DNA from: ZC4RG30 sp049841155
GTDB lineage: Bacteria > Pseudomonadota > Gammaproteobacteria > Steroidobacterales > Steroidobacteraceae
Length of the DNA: 64,000 nt
Reading direction: 5' to 3'
NCBI GenBank assembly: GCA_049841155.1
Contig: JASGHI010000003.1
Location: forward strand, 1,426,001 to 1,490,000
Positions 35,001-42,700 of the stretch are shown here, one piece after another. The translations under genes were made by a program, and so were the position numbers. How positions within the stretch are numbered: the stretch's first letter is position 1; the number at the start of each line of letters is the position of its first letter. The notes beneath the pieces were generated by a model. That model ran no database searches, had not been told where the DNA came from, and was given only the letters and a program-made list of their open reading frames with translations.

Positions 35001-35222
35001 CGCCATGGCCGCCTCGACCAGATAGCTCACCCGCTGCTCGGTTTCCAGCGGCGTGTAGCCCGGCACCTCGGTGTTGATCTGCACCTGGACATTGGTGATG
35101 TCGGGCACGGCGTCTATGGGCAGGCGCCGCGCGTTGTAGAGGCCGAGCGCGGCAACGGCCAGCACCACCAGCAGCACGAAGCCACGCCGGCGCAGCGAGA
35201 ACCTCAGGATTCCTTCAAGCAT
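32061..35222 (-). CDS. Heavy-metal RND efflux transporter (CzcA/CusA family)
   Basis: Proton-driven inner-membrane pump, 1053 residues, the normal family length. It has the 12-TM RND plan with two large periplasmic loops. TM4 has the motif DFGLIVDGAVIIVEN (about residues 401-415), the HME-1-like pattern of Zn/Co/Cd exporters with both Asp and Glu residues. The first loop includes metal-pathway Met/charged residues that I did not map. It lies between the periplasmic adaptor gene and the anchor-protein gene in one operon. Substrate is inferred from motif only. Confidence 0.94.
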   Translation of the reverse strand: MLEGILRFSLRRRGFVLLVVLAVAALGLYNARRLPIDAVPDITNVQVQINTEVPGYTPLETEQRVSYLVEAAMAGLPRLSSTRSLSRYGLSQITVVFEEGTDIYFARSRVAERLAEVKSQLPAGLEPRMGPVATGLGEIFMFTLGPKAGARKADGAAYDGFDLHDAMRWILRPQLAQVPGVTEVNSIGGNERQVIVAPLPARLLAWGLTLQDLVAALERNNTSTGAGYIERNGSQYLIRSPGQVASLDDVRRIVVRTVDGVPVTLGDVASVEWGSGLRTGAATMNGEEVVIGTVFMLIGENSRNVARAAAAKLAQAQSSLPEGLEARVVYDRTTLVDRTLATVRTNLIEGAVLVIVVLFVFLGNLRAALITAAVIPLAMLMTITGMVQNRVSANLMSLGALDFGLIVDGAVIIVENCVRRLGEAQADATSPLSLQRRLAAVYRSADEVIRPSLFGVGIIAAVYLPLFALTGVEGKMFHPMALTVVMALCAALVLSLSFVPAAVALFLTGPVTAQHNPVLEAVARIYRPALEKALALRVVVVAAAALLVALCGLLATRLGSEFIPGLDEGDVALHALRIPGTSLTQAIAMQRQLEHELAQQPEVQRVFAKLGTAEVATDPMPPSVADNFVILKDRSQWPDPKRSKADVVAELERRAAQVPGNNYEFTQPIQMRFNELISGVRTDVAVKVYGDDLDVLNAQAARVLEVLQSIPGGADAKVEQTTGLPMMTIAPRRELLARYGLSVSDLQEVVATAFGGHEAGTLFDGDRRHAIVIRLPETLRKDDGVMEQLTVPLPVGGFVPLREVADVVVAEGPNQINREQGKRRVVVTANVRGRDLGGYVQELRRAIDATVRLPEGYWLDYGGTFEQLQSAGARLAVVVPVTLLLIFGLLVMAFGSVKDALIIFTGVPLALTGGVLSLWLRGIALSISAGVGFIALSGVAVLNGLVLVSFFRRLRAEGVPLDAAIRRGALGRLRPVLMTALVAGLGFLPMALNTGIGSEVQRPLATVVVGGIFSSTLLTLLVLPSLYRIVHRRDVETATMDAGHAARQRENPL

Positions 35223-35237
35223 GACGGGCTCTCCTGC

Positions 35238-36455
35238 CTAGTGGTCGTGCGAAGCACCCGACTTCTCGATGTCGGCCTTCACGAGGAAGGAGTTCTCCGC
35301 CACCACGAGAGCGCCGGGCTGCAACCCCGAGAGGATCTCCACGCGGGAGCTGTCGCGCCGGCCGGTCACGACGGGCAGCGCCTGGTACTGCCCGCCCTCC
35401 TGGACGAACACCACATCCCAGTCACGCAGGCGCTGCAGTGCCGACACCGGCACGACGAGCGCTGCGGCATGTTCGGCAAGCGCCACCCGCGCTTCCACGA
35501 ACTGGCCGGGCGTCCACTGCCGCGCGCGGTTGTCGAGCACCACGCGCGCGGTGATGGAGCCCGCACCACCGCCCGCGGGCGTGAGCACGTGGATTTTTCC
35601 CGCAGCCTCCTGGGAGGAATCGGCGGCGTGCACCTCCACCGCCTGCCCGGGCATCAGCCGCGGCCGGTCGCGCGCAAATACCGCAAGCTCCGCCCACACC
35701 GCAGCGTCATCGACAATTTCGAACAGCGGCGCATCGCCGGTGTTCTCGCCGACGTTGACATTGCGCGCCGTGATGGTGCCGCTCATGGGCGCAGTCACTG
35801 CGTACACCTGCAGGCTTTCGTTGCTCTCGACCGTGGCCAGTGTCTGCCCCGCTTTCACGGGCTCGCCCACGCGCGCATTCACGCTGCGCACGGGACCCGG
35901 GAAGCGGGCCCGCACGGCCCGCGTGCGCTCGGCATCGGGAACGATGCGGCCATAGAGCCGCAGCTGGTCCGCGATCACGCCGGGACCGGCTTCGCGGGTT
36001 GCAATGCCGGAATCGAGCGCCACGGCAGCAGGCAGTGTGATGCGCCCTTCGGGCGACTCATACCGCCACTCGTGCGACCGGCCGGCATACTGCGCCCGCA
36101 CGGCCACATCGAAGGAGTGCGGCTCGTAGACCTCCGCGTCGCTCACGAGGTAATCACCGCGCGGCGCGAACTCGTGCCGGTCGGTGCGCCCGCCGGCGAT
36201 ACCGGTGATGCGGCGCAGTTCCACCGTGGCTGAAAGTTCGGCCGGCGGTATGGGCCGGCCACCGGCGCGGCCGTAGAGCCGGAATTCCGGCGGCACGCGA
36301 TCCTCGAAAATGGCCAGCTCCAGTTGCAGGTCGGCATCCTGCAGCAGGCGGCCGCCATGCGGCCCGCGCTGTCCGCTGGCAGGTTCGTCGCGCCCTCCGC
36401 AGGCGGCAAGCAGGCAGGCAAGCAGCATGCAGACGAACTTTCCGCTGCGGTTCAT
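35238..36455 (-). CDS. RND efflux periplasmic adaptor (CzcB-like), lipoprotein
   Basis: 405 residues. The N-terminus ends in a lipobox (LLAAC, about residues 14-18), so it is lipid-anchored on the periplasmic side. A CzcB-specific N-terminal domain (about 25-140) with FEDRVPPEFRLYG is followed by lipoyl/hairpin, beta-barrel and membrane-proximal domains. The biotinyl-lipoyl half-motifs VNARVGEPVKAGQTLATVES and SGTITARNVNVGENTGDA are at about 190-240. The C-terminus is Lys/Ser-Gly with DH at the end. It links CzcA and the TolC-like channel. ATGA overlap with the czcC-type stop suggests coupling. Confidence 0.92.
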   Translation of the reverse strand: MNRSGKFVCMLLACLLAACGGRDEPASGQRGPHGGRLLQDADLQLELAIFEDRVPPEFRLYGRAGGRPIPPAELSATVELRRITGIAGGRTDRHEFAPRGDYLVSDAEVYEPHSFDVAVRAQYAGRSHEWRYESPEGRITLPAAVALDSGIATREAGPGVIADQLRLYGRIVPDAERTRAVRARFPGPVRSVNARVGEPVKAGQTLATVESNESLQVYAVTAPMSGTITARNVNVGENTGDAPLFEIVDDAAVWAELAVFARDRPRLMPGQAVEVHAADSSQEAAGKIHVLTPAGGGAGSITARVVLDNRARQWTPGQFVEARVALAEHAAALVVPVSALQRLRDWDVVFVQEGGQYQALPVVTGRRDSSRVEILSGLQPGALVVAENSFLVKADIEKSGASHDH

Positions 36456-37729
36456 GGCATTTCTCCGGAAACGGCGGAACGCGTGAGGCGTTCGATCTCG
36501 ACCTGGAAGATCTGGGCATTGGCGGCCGTCTCGATGAGCGCACGCTGCACGTCGAGGCGCTCGCGTTGCGCGTCGGTCCATTCGAGGTAGCTGTAGCGGC
36601 CGCGCTGCCAGGCGTATTCGGTGGCCGCAAGCGCCGCCTGCATCTGCGGCATCACCTCGTCGCGCAGCAGCCGGGCTTCGGTGATGGCGTGGCGCAGCTC
36701 CTGCACCAGCCCGTAAAGCGTGGCTTCGGCGCGCACTCTGGCCGCCTCGGCTCGAGTTTCGACCTCCGCGCGGCCGGCGCGCGCGGCATCGATCTGTGGC
36801 TGCGCCCGCTGACCCGCGAACAGCGGCACCGAAACGCCGGCCACCAGCCCGAAGTCATGCTCGCGCCCCAGGCGGCGCACGCCCACGGACCAGGACAGGC
36901 TGGTCCGCGCGCGGGCCAGCGCCAGCTGCACCTCGGCTTCGCGCTGGCGTGTCTCGCTCGCGAAGGCGAGAAAATCGGGACTGCCGGCGAGGCGCCGCGC
37001 GAGCGCATCGAAGTCGGCGATCTGCGGCAGGCGGAACAGATCCCCGTCCACTTCACCGAAATCCGGCTCGCGCCCGCCCCACATGGCGGCAAGACGGCGG
37101 CGGGCGCTGAGCAACTCATGCTCGGCGTGCTCCTGCTCGACACGTGCACGGCTCAGCGCGATGCGCGCCCGCGCCAGCTCCACCTCAGGCGAGCGCGCCG
37201 CACGCACGCGGCGCTGCACCTCATTGACCGTGTCCTGGGCGAGCTGGACGGCCGTGCCAGCCAGTTCGAGCTGCTGCTGGCCGGCGGCCACATGGATGAA
37301 ACGCCGGGCCACCTCCGCAAGCACGTCCAGCTGCGCCGACTGCCGCGCTATTTCCAGGCCCTCGCGCTCGCGGCGCGCCACGTCGATGCGCCGGTCGCGC
37401 TGCCCGCCCAGCTCGATCACGCTGGACAGTGTCAGCGTGAGATCAGAGCCGGACACGCCACGGGCGGCGCCGTTGCCGGCAAAGTCCTCCAGTTCGACGC
37501 CGGCCTGCAGGGCCGGCCGCTGGGCCGCAAGCTCGATACGCGCATCCTGGGCACGCAGCGCAAAGGCAAACGACGCCAGGTCGGGGTTGCGGTTCGCTGC
37601 GCGCAGCAGCGCTTCACGCAGGTCGATGCCGGTCGCGGGCACTGCCTCGACCGATTCGGCCGTCCGCCCGGGCAGCGCCAGCAGCGCACCCAGGGCGACG
37701 AGCCCTGAAATCAGGATCTTCACGGTCAT
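36452..37729 (-). CDS. TolC-like outer membrane channel (CzcC-like)
   Basis: 425 residues with an N-terminal signal peptide (about residues 1-24). The remainder is alpha-helical with long coiled-coil segments and two repeats of the OEP fold, typical of RND outer-membrane partners. The LREALLRAANRNPDL region (about 37-51) is the conserved start of the fold. Ala/Arg/Gln-rich helices make up the periplasmic tunnel. It is the first of the three pump genes and follows the His-rich gene by 57 bases. Confidence 0.9.
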   Translation of the reverse strand: MTVKILISGLVALGALLALPGRTAESVEAVPATGIDLREALLRAANRNPDLASFAFALRAQDARIELAAQRPALQAGVELEDFAGNGAARGVSGSDLTLTLSSVIELGGQRDRRIDVARREREGLEIARQSAQLDVLAEVARRFIHVAAGQQQLELAGTAVQLAQDTVNEVQRRVRAARSPEVELARARIALSRARVEQEHAEHELLSARRRLAAMWGGREPDFGEVDGDLFRLPQIADFDALARRLAGSPDFLAFASETRQREAEVQLALARARTSLSWSVGVRRLGREHDFGLVAGVSVPLFAGQRAQPQIDAARAGRAEVETRAEAARVRAEATLYGLVQELRHAITEARLLRDEVMPQMQAALAATEYAWQRGRYSYLEWTDAQRERLDVQRALIETAANAQIFQVEIERLTRSAVSGEMP

Positions 37730-37786
37730 TCCTCACTGGTTTCCGGCTACTGCCGGAAGCCTCCGCCCGCTGGGCAGAGGTGCGTC

Positions 37787-38215
37787 TCAGGCTGGAAGAG
37801 ACGCGGGAGGCGCGTGGGACGGCGGACTGAGGGCGTAGCGCGCGGGGCGCCCGCATGGAGGGCGTTGCTGCACTACCCGGAGAGGCTCGCGGGCGTCGGC
37901 TGTGATGCCGGGCTGCATGGCGGGCACCAACGCCGGAGACAGCGGATGCTGCGGTGGCGTGAAGCCTTCGGCGATGACTTCGATCTCGAGATCGATGCCG
38001 GGATGCGCGGCACGATCCGCCGAGCCGGGATGACCGTGGGCGGCATGAGCCAGATGCACGCCGGCATCGCGCAGGTGCAGCTCGGCTGCATGCCCGTGGC
38101 CGGCACCGGCGCCATGCAGACGCCGGTGGTAATGCAGCCCCAGCAACTGCGTCGCCATGAGCAGCGTGATGCACACAGCTGCGACGAGCTGCCGGAACGA
38201 GGGATACCGGATCAC
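37787..38215 (-). CDS. Small histidine-rich exported or membrane protein, leads metal-efflux operon
   Basis: 142 residues. An N-terminal hydrophobic stretch (about residues 10-27, VAAVCITLLMATQLLG) is a signal peptide or anchor. Residues 28-70 have about 13 His, mostly as H-x-H or AHGH motifs (HYHRRLHGAGAGHGHAAELH), a likely metal-chelating segment. The rest is Pro/Ala-rich and probably disordered. I cannot match it to a named family. The codon usage looks like the neighbours. Its position just before the czcC-type gene suggests metal capture or delivery to the pump, which is inference. Confidence 0.6.
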   Translation of the reverse strand: MIRYPSFRQLVAAVCITLLMATQLLGLHYHRRLHGAGAGHGHAAELHLRDAGVHLAHAAHGHPGSADRAAHPGIDLEIEVIAEGFTPPQHPLSPALVPAMQPGITADAREPLRVVQQRPPCGRPARYALSPPSHAPPASLPA

Positions 38216-38228
38216 GTACTAGATGCTA

Positions 38229-39374
38229 TCACGGCTCGAGAAGCTGCTTCAGTTCGTCGCCCTGTGCCATGGCATCGCGGTAGCCGAGATCTATCATCTC
38301 ACGGGTGTAGGCACCCTCAAACATCAGATAACTCGCCAGCTGCGCTCCCGCTGAATCGCTGGCACCTATCACGCGCAGCAGTATCTTGAGGCTCGGCGGC
38401 AGGCTGTCCATGTGGCGCCCCGCGATGACCTGCGGATCCTGCGTGGGCGTGAGGAAGATGACACGGTCGACGATGCGCGCCCCCGGCATCGCCTGCGGCG
38501 CCACGCGCACGATGTGGTTCACGCGGTCGATCTGGTCCAGGTCGTTGAAGATCTGGTCGGAGAACAGGTTGTCGAGCGCATAGCCGAAGAGCTGCCCTGG
38601 CGTGGGCTCGGCGTCCGGCGCCGAACGGCGGCGCGACATGCCGCCTCCGCCCGGCGAACGCATGCCCACGACCAGCAGCCGGGTGGCGCCCAGGTGCAGC
38701 GCGGGTGACAGCGGCGCAAGCTGCCGCATCGCGCCGTCGCCGAAGTACTCCTCGCCGATGCGCTCGGGCGGGAAGATCATCGGCACGGCCATACTCGCCA
38801 TCAGATGCTCGAGGGTCAGGTGCGCCCGGCGCCCCACGTGATTGCCGCGGCTCCACTCGCTGAGCTCCTTGCGCCCCTGGAAGAAAGCCACCGAACGCGC
38901 CGTGCCATAGCCGGTGCTGCACAGCGCCAGCGCATCCAGATGCCCGGTGGCGATGTTGCGCTGCAGGCCGCGCCAGGGCACATTGCGCGTCAGCAGCTCG
39001 CGCAGCGGCGAGTTGTCGAACAGCGAACGCGGCGCGCGCTGCAGCGTGCCGGCGGAGATCAGCGACAGCATCCAGCGCAGGCCGCTGCGCAGCATGTAGC
39101 GCCGTCCCACGTGGTAGACCTGCCCGACATGGAAGTTCGCCCAGACCCGCTCTATGTCACGGGCGGCCCGGTGCCAGTGGCTGGCGCGCGTGGCCAGCAC
39201 GCTCGCCGCCACCGCGCCGGCCGAGGTGCCGAGGATCACGCGGAAGGGATTGGGCACGTCCGGCAGCAGCTGCGCGATCGCCTTGATCACGCCCACCTGG
39301 TAGGCCGCGCGCGCACCGCCGCCGGTGAGCACCAGGGCGGGAGCCGCGGCGGCAGATGGCGGACCTGAACTCAT
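38229..39374 (-). CDS. Patatin-like phospholipase
   Basis: 381 residues from the ATG at 39374; a 73-residue upstream extension is open but overlaps the PrxQ gene and is Arg/Ala-rich, so it was rejected. The oxyanion loop GGGARAAYQVG (about residues 17-27), nucleophile elbow GTSAG (about 48-52) and catalytic Asp in FGDGAMRQ (about 213-220) are all present. It should be a Ser-Asp lipid acyl hydrolase. No signal peptide was seen, so it is probably cytoplasmic or membrane-associated. It diverges from the exported PrxQ gene over 61 bases. Confidence 0.9.
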   Translation of the reverse strand: MSSGPPSAAAAPALVLTGGGARAAYQVGVIKAIAQLLPDVPNPFRVILGTSAGAVAASVLATRASHWHRAARDIERVWANFHVGQVYHVGRRYMLRSGLRWMLSLISAGTLQRAPRSLFDNSPLRELLTRNVPWRGLQRNIATGHLDALALCSTGYGTARSVAFFQGRKELSEWSRGNHVGRRAHLTLEHLMASMAVPMIFPPERIGEEYFGDGAMRQLAPLSPALHLGATRLLVVGMRSPGGGGMSRRRSAPDAEPTPGQLFGYALDNLFSDQIFNDLDQIDRVNHIVRVAPQAMPGARIVDRVIFLTPTQDPQVIAGRHMDSLPPSLKILLRVIGASDSAGAQLASYLMFEGAYTREMIDLGYRDAMAQGDELKQLLEP

Positions 39375-39435
39375 GCACCTATCATTGTGGCCCGGCCCCT
39401 TCGCCGCAGCTACCCACTTCACAGAGGAGAGCGCC

Positions 39436-40014
39436 ATGTTTGCACGATCCGCCCCGATCCTGAACCTGCCCCGCCTGGCGGCGGCTCTCCTGCTGGCCCT
39501 GGCGGCCGTGGCCGCTCCCGCAGCCGGCGAGGCCGCCAAGCCCCAGCCCGGTGACCCGGCGCCGGCCATCAGCCTGCCGGACCAGAACGGCAAGACGGTG
39601 AATCTCGCCGACTACCGCGGCCAGTGGGTTGTGGTCTATTTCTATCCGAAGGACGAGACGCCCGGCTGCACCACCCAGGCCTGCGAGTTCCGCGACAACA
39701 TCTTCGCCTTCCGCAGGGCCGGCGCGCAGATCCTCGGCATCAGCGTCGACGATGTGGAATCGCACCGCAAGTTCGCCGAGAACCACGGCCTGCCCTTCCC
39801 GCTGCTGGCCGATTCCAGCCACGAGACGACGCAGCGCTACGGCGTGCTGAACCAGTCCGGCCCGGCGGCCAGGGCCGCGCGCGAGACCTTCCTGGTCGAC
39901 CCCAACGGCAAGATCGTCCGCCACTACGTGGTGGGCCGCGATGACCTGGAAGGCCACTCGAAGGTGGTACTGGCCGACATCGAGTCGCTGAAGGCCACTG
40001 CGAAGAAGGGCTGA
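39436..40014 (+). CDS. Exported peroxiredoxin, BCP/PrxQ type
   Basis: 192 residues with an AGGAGA ribosome site. A clear signal peptide (about residues 1-28, hydrophobic AAALLLALAAVAAPA) precedes the Prx fold, so the protein is probably periplasmic. The peroxidatic Cys is in ETPGCTTQACEFRD (about residues 77-90), with a second Cys 5 residues later, the alpha-2 resolving position of the PrxQ class. The VNLADYRGQWVVVYFYP segment is typical. It would remove hydroperoxides; a periplasmic reductant is not seen here. It is divergent from the patatin-like gene. Confidence 0.92.
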   Translation: MFARSAPILNLPRLAAALLLALAAVAAPAAGEAAKPQPGDPAPAISLPDQNGKTVNLADYRGQWVVVYFYPKDETPGCTTQACEFRDNIFAFRRAGAQILGISVDDVESHRKFAENHGLPFPLLADSSHETTQRYGVLNQSGPAARAARETFLVDPNGKIVRHYVVGRDDLEGHSKVVLADIESLKATAKKG

Positions 40015-40015
40015 A

Positions 40016-40040
40016 GGCCGGCGGTACAGACGCGCCGGCC
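40016..40040. terminator. GC-rich hairpin between prxQ and pyk stops
   Basis: GGCCGGCG (40016-40023) pairs with CGCCGGCC (40033-40040) across a 9-base loop. The prxQ stop codon ends 2 bases before it and the pyruvate kinase stop is 15 bases beyond, so it can act on both converging transcripts. No T-run follows. Confidence 0.45.
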
Positions 40041-40054
40041 CCGGGTGCCGAAGG

Positions 40055-41503
40055 CTAGGCCTTGAGCACCCGCAGGATCTGCAGCGAGTTGGTACCGCCC
40101 TGCACGCCGGACAGATCGCCCTTGGTGAGGATGATGGGGTCTCCCACGTCCACCAGGCCGCGCTGCAGCAGCTCGTCGAAGATGGCCTGGCTCAGCTGCC
40201 CCGGCGTGGTGTGGGTGACGTCGAACAGCACCGGGTAGACGCCGCGGTACAGCATCACGCGGTTGCGGGTGATTTCCTGGCGCGTGAAGGCGTAGATGGG
40301 CATGTCGGCGCGCATGCGCGACATCCACAGCGCGGTGAGGCCGGATTCGGTCAGCGCCACGATGGCGCGCACGCGCATGCGGTTGGCGGTGTACATCACC
40401 GCCTTGGCGATGGCCTCCTCGGTGTTGGAGAACTCGCCCTGCGAACGCACGGCCACGGGCTGACCCAGCTCGTACTTCTCCGCGCCTTCGATCACGTCGG
40501 CCATGGCCTGCACGGCCTTGACCGGATACTTGCCGGCCGCCGTCTCCGCCGACAGCATCACGGCATCGGTGCCGTCGAGCACGGCGTTGGCCACGTCGCT
40601 GACTTCGGCGCGCGTGGGCACCGGGCTCGTGATCATCGATTCCATCATCTGCGTGGCGGTGATCACCACGCGGTTGGCCGCCAGCGCCTGCTGGATGATG
40701 GTCTTCTGCAGGCCGGTGAGCGCCGCGTAGCCCATCTCCACGCCCAGGTCGCCGCGCGCCACCATCACGGCATCGGCGGCGGTGAGGATCTCGCCGAGGT
40801 TGTCGATGGCCTCGTGGCGCTCGATCTTCGCCACCACATGGGCCGTGCCGCGCCACTTGCGCAGTTCGGCCTGCGCGCGGCGGATGTCAGCCGCGTCGCG
40901 CGCGAAGGAGACCGCCACATAGTCCACGCCCATCTCGGCGGCGAGGCGGATGTGGTCCAGATCCTTGTCGGTCAGCGCCGGGGCCGAGAGGCCGCCGCCC
41001 TTGAGGTTCAGGCCCTTGCGGTTGGACAGCACGCCGCCGGCGCGCGTGACGCACTCGATGCGCGAGCCCTGCACCGAGATCACTTCGAGCACGATGTGGC
41101 CATCGGCGAGCAGCAGCGTGTCGCCGGATTTCACGTCCCGGGGCAGCTCCTTGTAGGCGCAGCCCACTTCGCGCTCGTTGCCGGCGCCGGGATCCAGCGC
41201 CACGTCCAGCGCAAAGGGCTGCCCTTCGGCCAGCAGGATGCTGCCGGTGGCGAAACTGTCGATGCGTATCTTGGGACCGGACAGATCCGCGAGGATGGCT
41301 ACGCTGCGGCCGACGGACTTGGCCGCGGCGCGGATCGCGAGGATGCGGCGCCGCTGCTCGTCCTTCTCGCCATGGGAGAAGTTGACGCGAGCCACGTCGA
41401 GGCCTGCGCGCACCATGTCGGCCAGCACCCCCGGATCATCCGTGGCCGGTCCCAGGGTGGCTACGATCTTCGTGCGCCGTTGCGCGGTCTGAGCTTCTGT
41501 CAC
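40055..41503 (-). CDS. pyk: Pyruvate kinase
   Basis: Converts phosphoenolpyruvate and ADP to pyruvate and ATP. It has 482 residues. The N-terminal RTKIVATLGPAT is at about residues 10-21, the catalytic Lys in KIERHEAIDNL (about 221-231) and the metal/substrate motif MVARGDLGVEMG (about 245-256) are present. The length and the absence of a large C-terminal extension fit type II enzymes; allosteric class was not determined. Its start overlaps the pgk stop (ATGA). It is the last gene of the tkt-gap-pgk-pyk operon. Confidence 0.97.
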   Translation of the reverse strand: MTEAQTAQRRTKIVATLGPATDDPGVLADMVRAGLDVARVNFSHGEKDEQRRRILAIRAAAKSVGRSVAILADLSGPKIRIDSFATGSILLAEGQPFALDVALDPGAGNEREVGCAYKELPRDVKSGDTLLLADGHIVLEVISVQGSRIECVTRAGGVLSNRKGLNLKGGGLSAPALTDKDLDHIRLAAEMGVDYVAVSFARDAADIRRAQAELRKWRGTAHVVAKIERHEAIDNLGEILTAADAVMVARGDLGVEMGYAALTGLQKTIIQQALAANRVVITATQMMESMITSPVPTRAEVSDVANAVLDGTDAVMLSAETAAGKYPVKAVQAMADVIEGAEKYELGQPVAVRSQGEFSNTEEAIAKAVMYTANRMRVRAIVALTESGLTALWMSRMRADMPIYAFTRQEITRNRVMLYRGVYPVLFDVTHTTPGQLSQAIFDELLQRGLVDVGDPIILTKGDLSGVQGGTNSLQILRVLKA

Positions 41504-42690
41504 AGGGCACCCGATGCGGCAGCACGGTCTTCAAGCGCGGCGACGGCCGGCAGGCGCTTGCCTTCCACGAACTCGAGGAAGGCACCGCCGCCGGTGGAGA
41601 TGTAGGAGATTCCCTCCTCCACGCCGTATTTCTCGATGGCCGCCAGCGTATCGCCGCCGCCGGCCAGTGAAAAGGCCTTGCTGCTGGCGATGGCATTGGC
41701 GATCACGCGCGTGCCTTCGCCGAACTGGTCGAACTCGAACACGCCCACCGGGCCGTTCCACAGCACGGTGCCGGCCGCCGCGATGACCTTGGCAAAGCGC
41801 TCGGCGGTGTCGGGGCCGATGTCGAGGATGAGCTCGTCCGGATGCACATCGTGGATGCCGCGCACATCGGCATGCGCAGTGGCCGCGAACTCGGTGGCCA
41901 CGACCACGTCCGTGGGCAGCGGGATGTCGGCGCCGCGCTCGCGGGCCAGCGTCATCAGGCGGCGGCAGGTATCGAGCATCTCGGTCTCGCACAGGCTCTT
42001 GCCGACGTTGACGCCGGTGGCCGCAAGGAAGGTGTTGGCGATGCCGCCGCCCACGATGAGCTGGTCCACCTTGCCGAGCAGGGCCTCGAGGATGGTCAGC
42101 TTGGTGCTGACTTTGGAGCCCGCCACGATCGCGACCAGTGGCCGCTGCGGCTTTTCCAGCGCGCGCTCCAGCGCGGCGAGCTCACCCGAGAGCAGCGGAC
42201 CGGCGCAGGCCGCGGGCGCGAAGCGCGCCACGCCATGCGTGGAGGCCTCGGCGCGGTGAGCCGTGCCGAAGGCATCCATCACGAACACATCGCAGAGCGC
42301 GGCCATTTTCCGGGCCAGATCTTCCCGGTCTTTCTTTTCACCCTTGTTAAAGCGCACGTTCTCGCACAGCACCACCTGGCCCGGCTCGACGGCGACGCCA
42401 TCGAGCCAGTCCTTCACCAGCGGCACATTGCGCCCCAGCAGCGTCGACAGCCGCGCGGCCACCGGCGCCAGCGACAGCGCCGCGTCGTACTTGCCCTCCT
42501 CCGGGCGGCCCAGATGCGACAGCAGCATCACGCGCGCACCCTTCTGCAGCGCCAGCTGTATGGTCGGCAGCGCCGCGCGGATGCGCGCGTCGCTGGTCAC
42601 CTCGCCATCCTGCACGGGCACGTTCAGATCCTCGCGGATCAGCACACGCTTGCCCGCGAGATCCAGGTCCGCCATCTGCAGGACTTTCAT
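41500..42690 (-). CDS. pgk: Phosphoglycerate kinase
   Basis: Transfers phosphate from 1,3-bisphosphoglycerate to ADP. It has 396 residues, normal. Signature REDLNVPV and the substrate-binding basic patch are at about residues 19-40, HLGRPEEG at about 59-66, and the C-terminal nucleotide-binding GGGDTLAA segment at about 347-354. It lies 10 bases after gap and overlaps pyk. Co-transcription is likely. Confidence 0.98.
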   Translation of the reverse strand: MKVLQMADLDLAGKRVLIREDLNVPVQDGEVTSDARIRAALPTIQLALQKGARVMLLSHLGRPEEGKYDAALSLAPVAARLSTLLGRNVPLVKDWLDGVAVEPGQVVLCENVRFNKGEKKDREDLARKMAALCDVFVMDAFGTAHRAEASTHGVARFAPAACAGPLLSGELAALERALEKPQRPLVAIVAGSKVSTKLTILEALLGKVDQLIVGGGIANTFLAATGVNVGKSLCETEMLDTCRRLMTLARERGADIPLPTDVVVATEFAATAHADVRGIHDVHPDELILDIGPDTAERFAKVIAAAGTVLWNGPVGVFEFDQFGEGTRVIANAIASSKAFSLAGGGDTLAAIEKYGVEEGISYISTGGGAFLEFVEGKRLPAVAALEDRAAASGAL

Positions 42691-42700
42691 GGCCGGCGCC

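Noticed and set aside
33222..36233. A 1003-residue plus-strand frame opposite czcA and czcB
   Set aside because: It is rich in His, Arg and Gln with no motif, a typical reverse-strand shadow in high-GC DNA. The minus-strand RND genes have full homology and ribosome sites.
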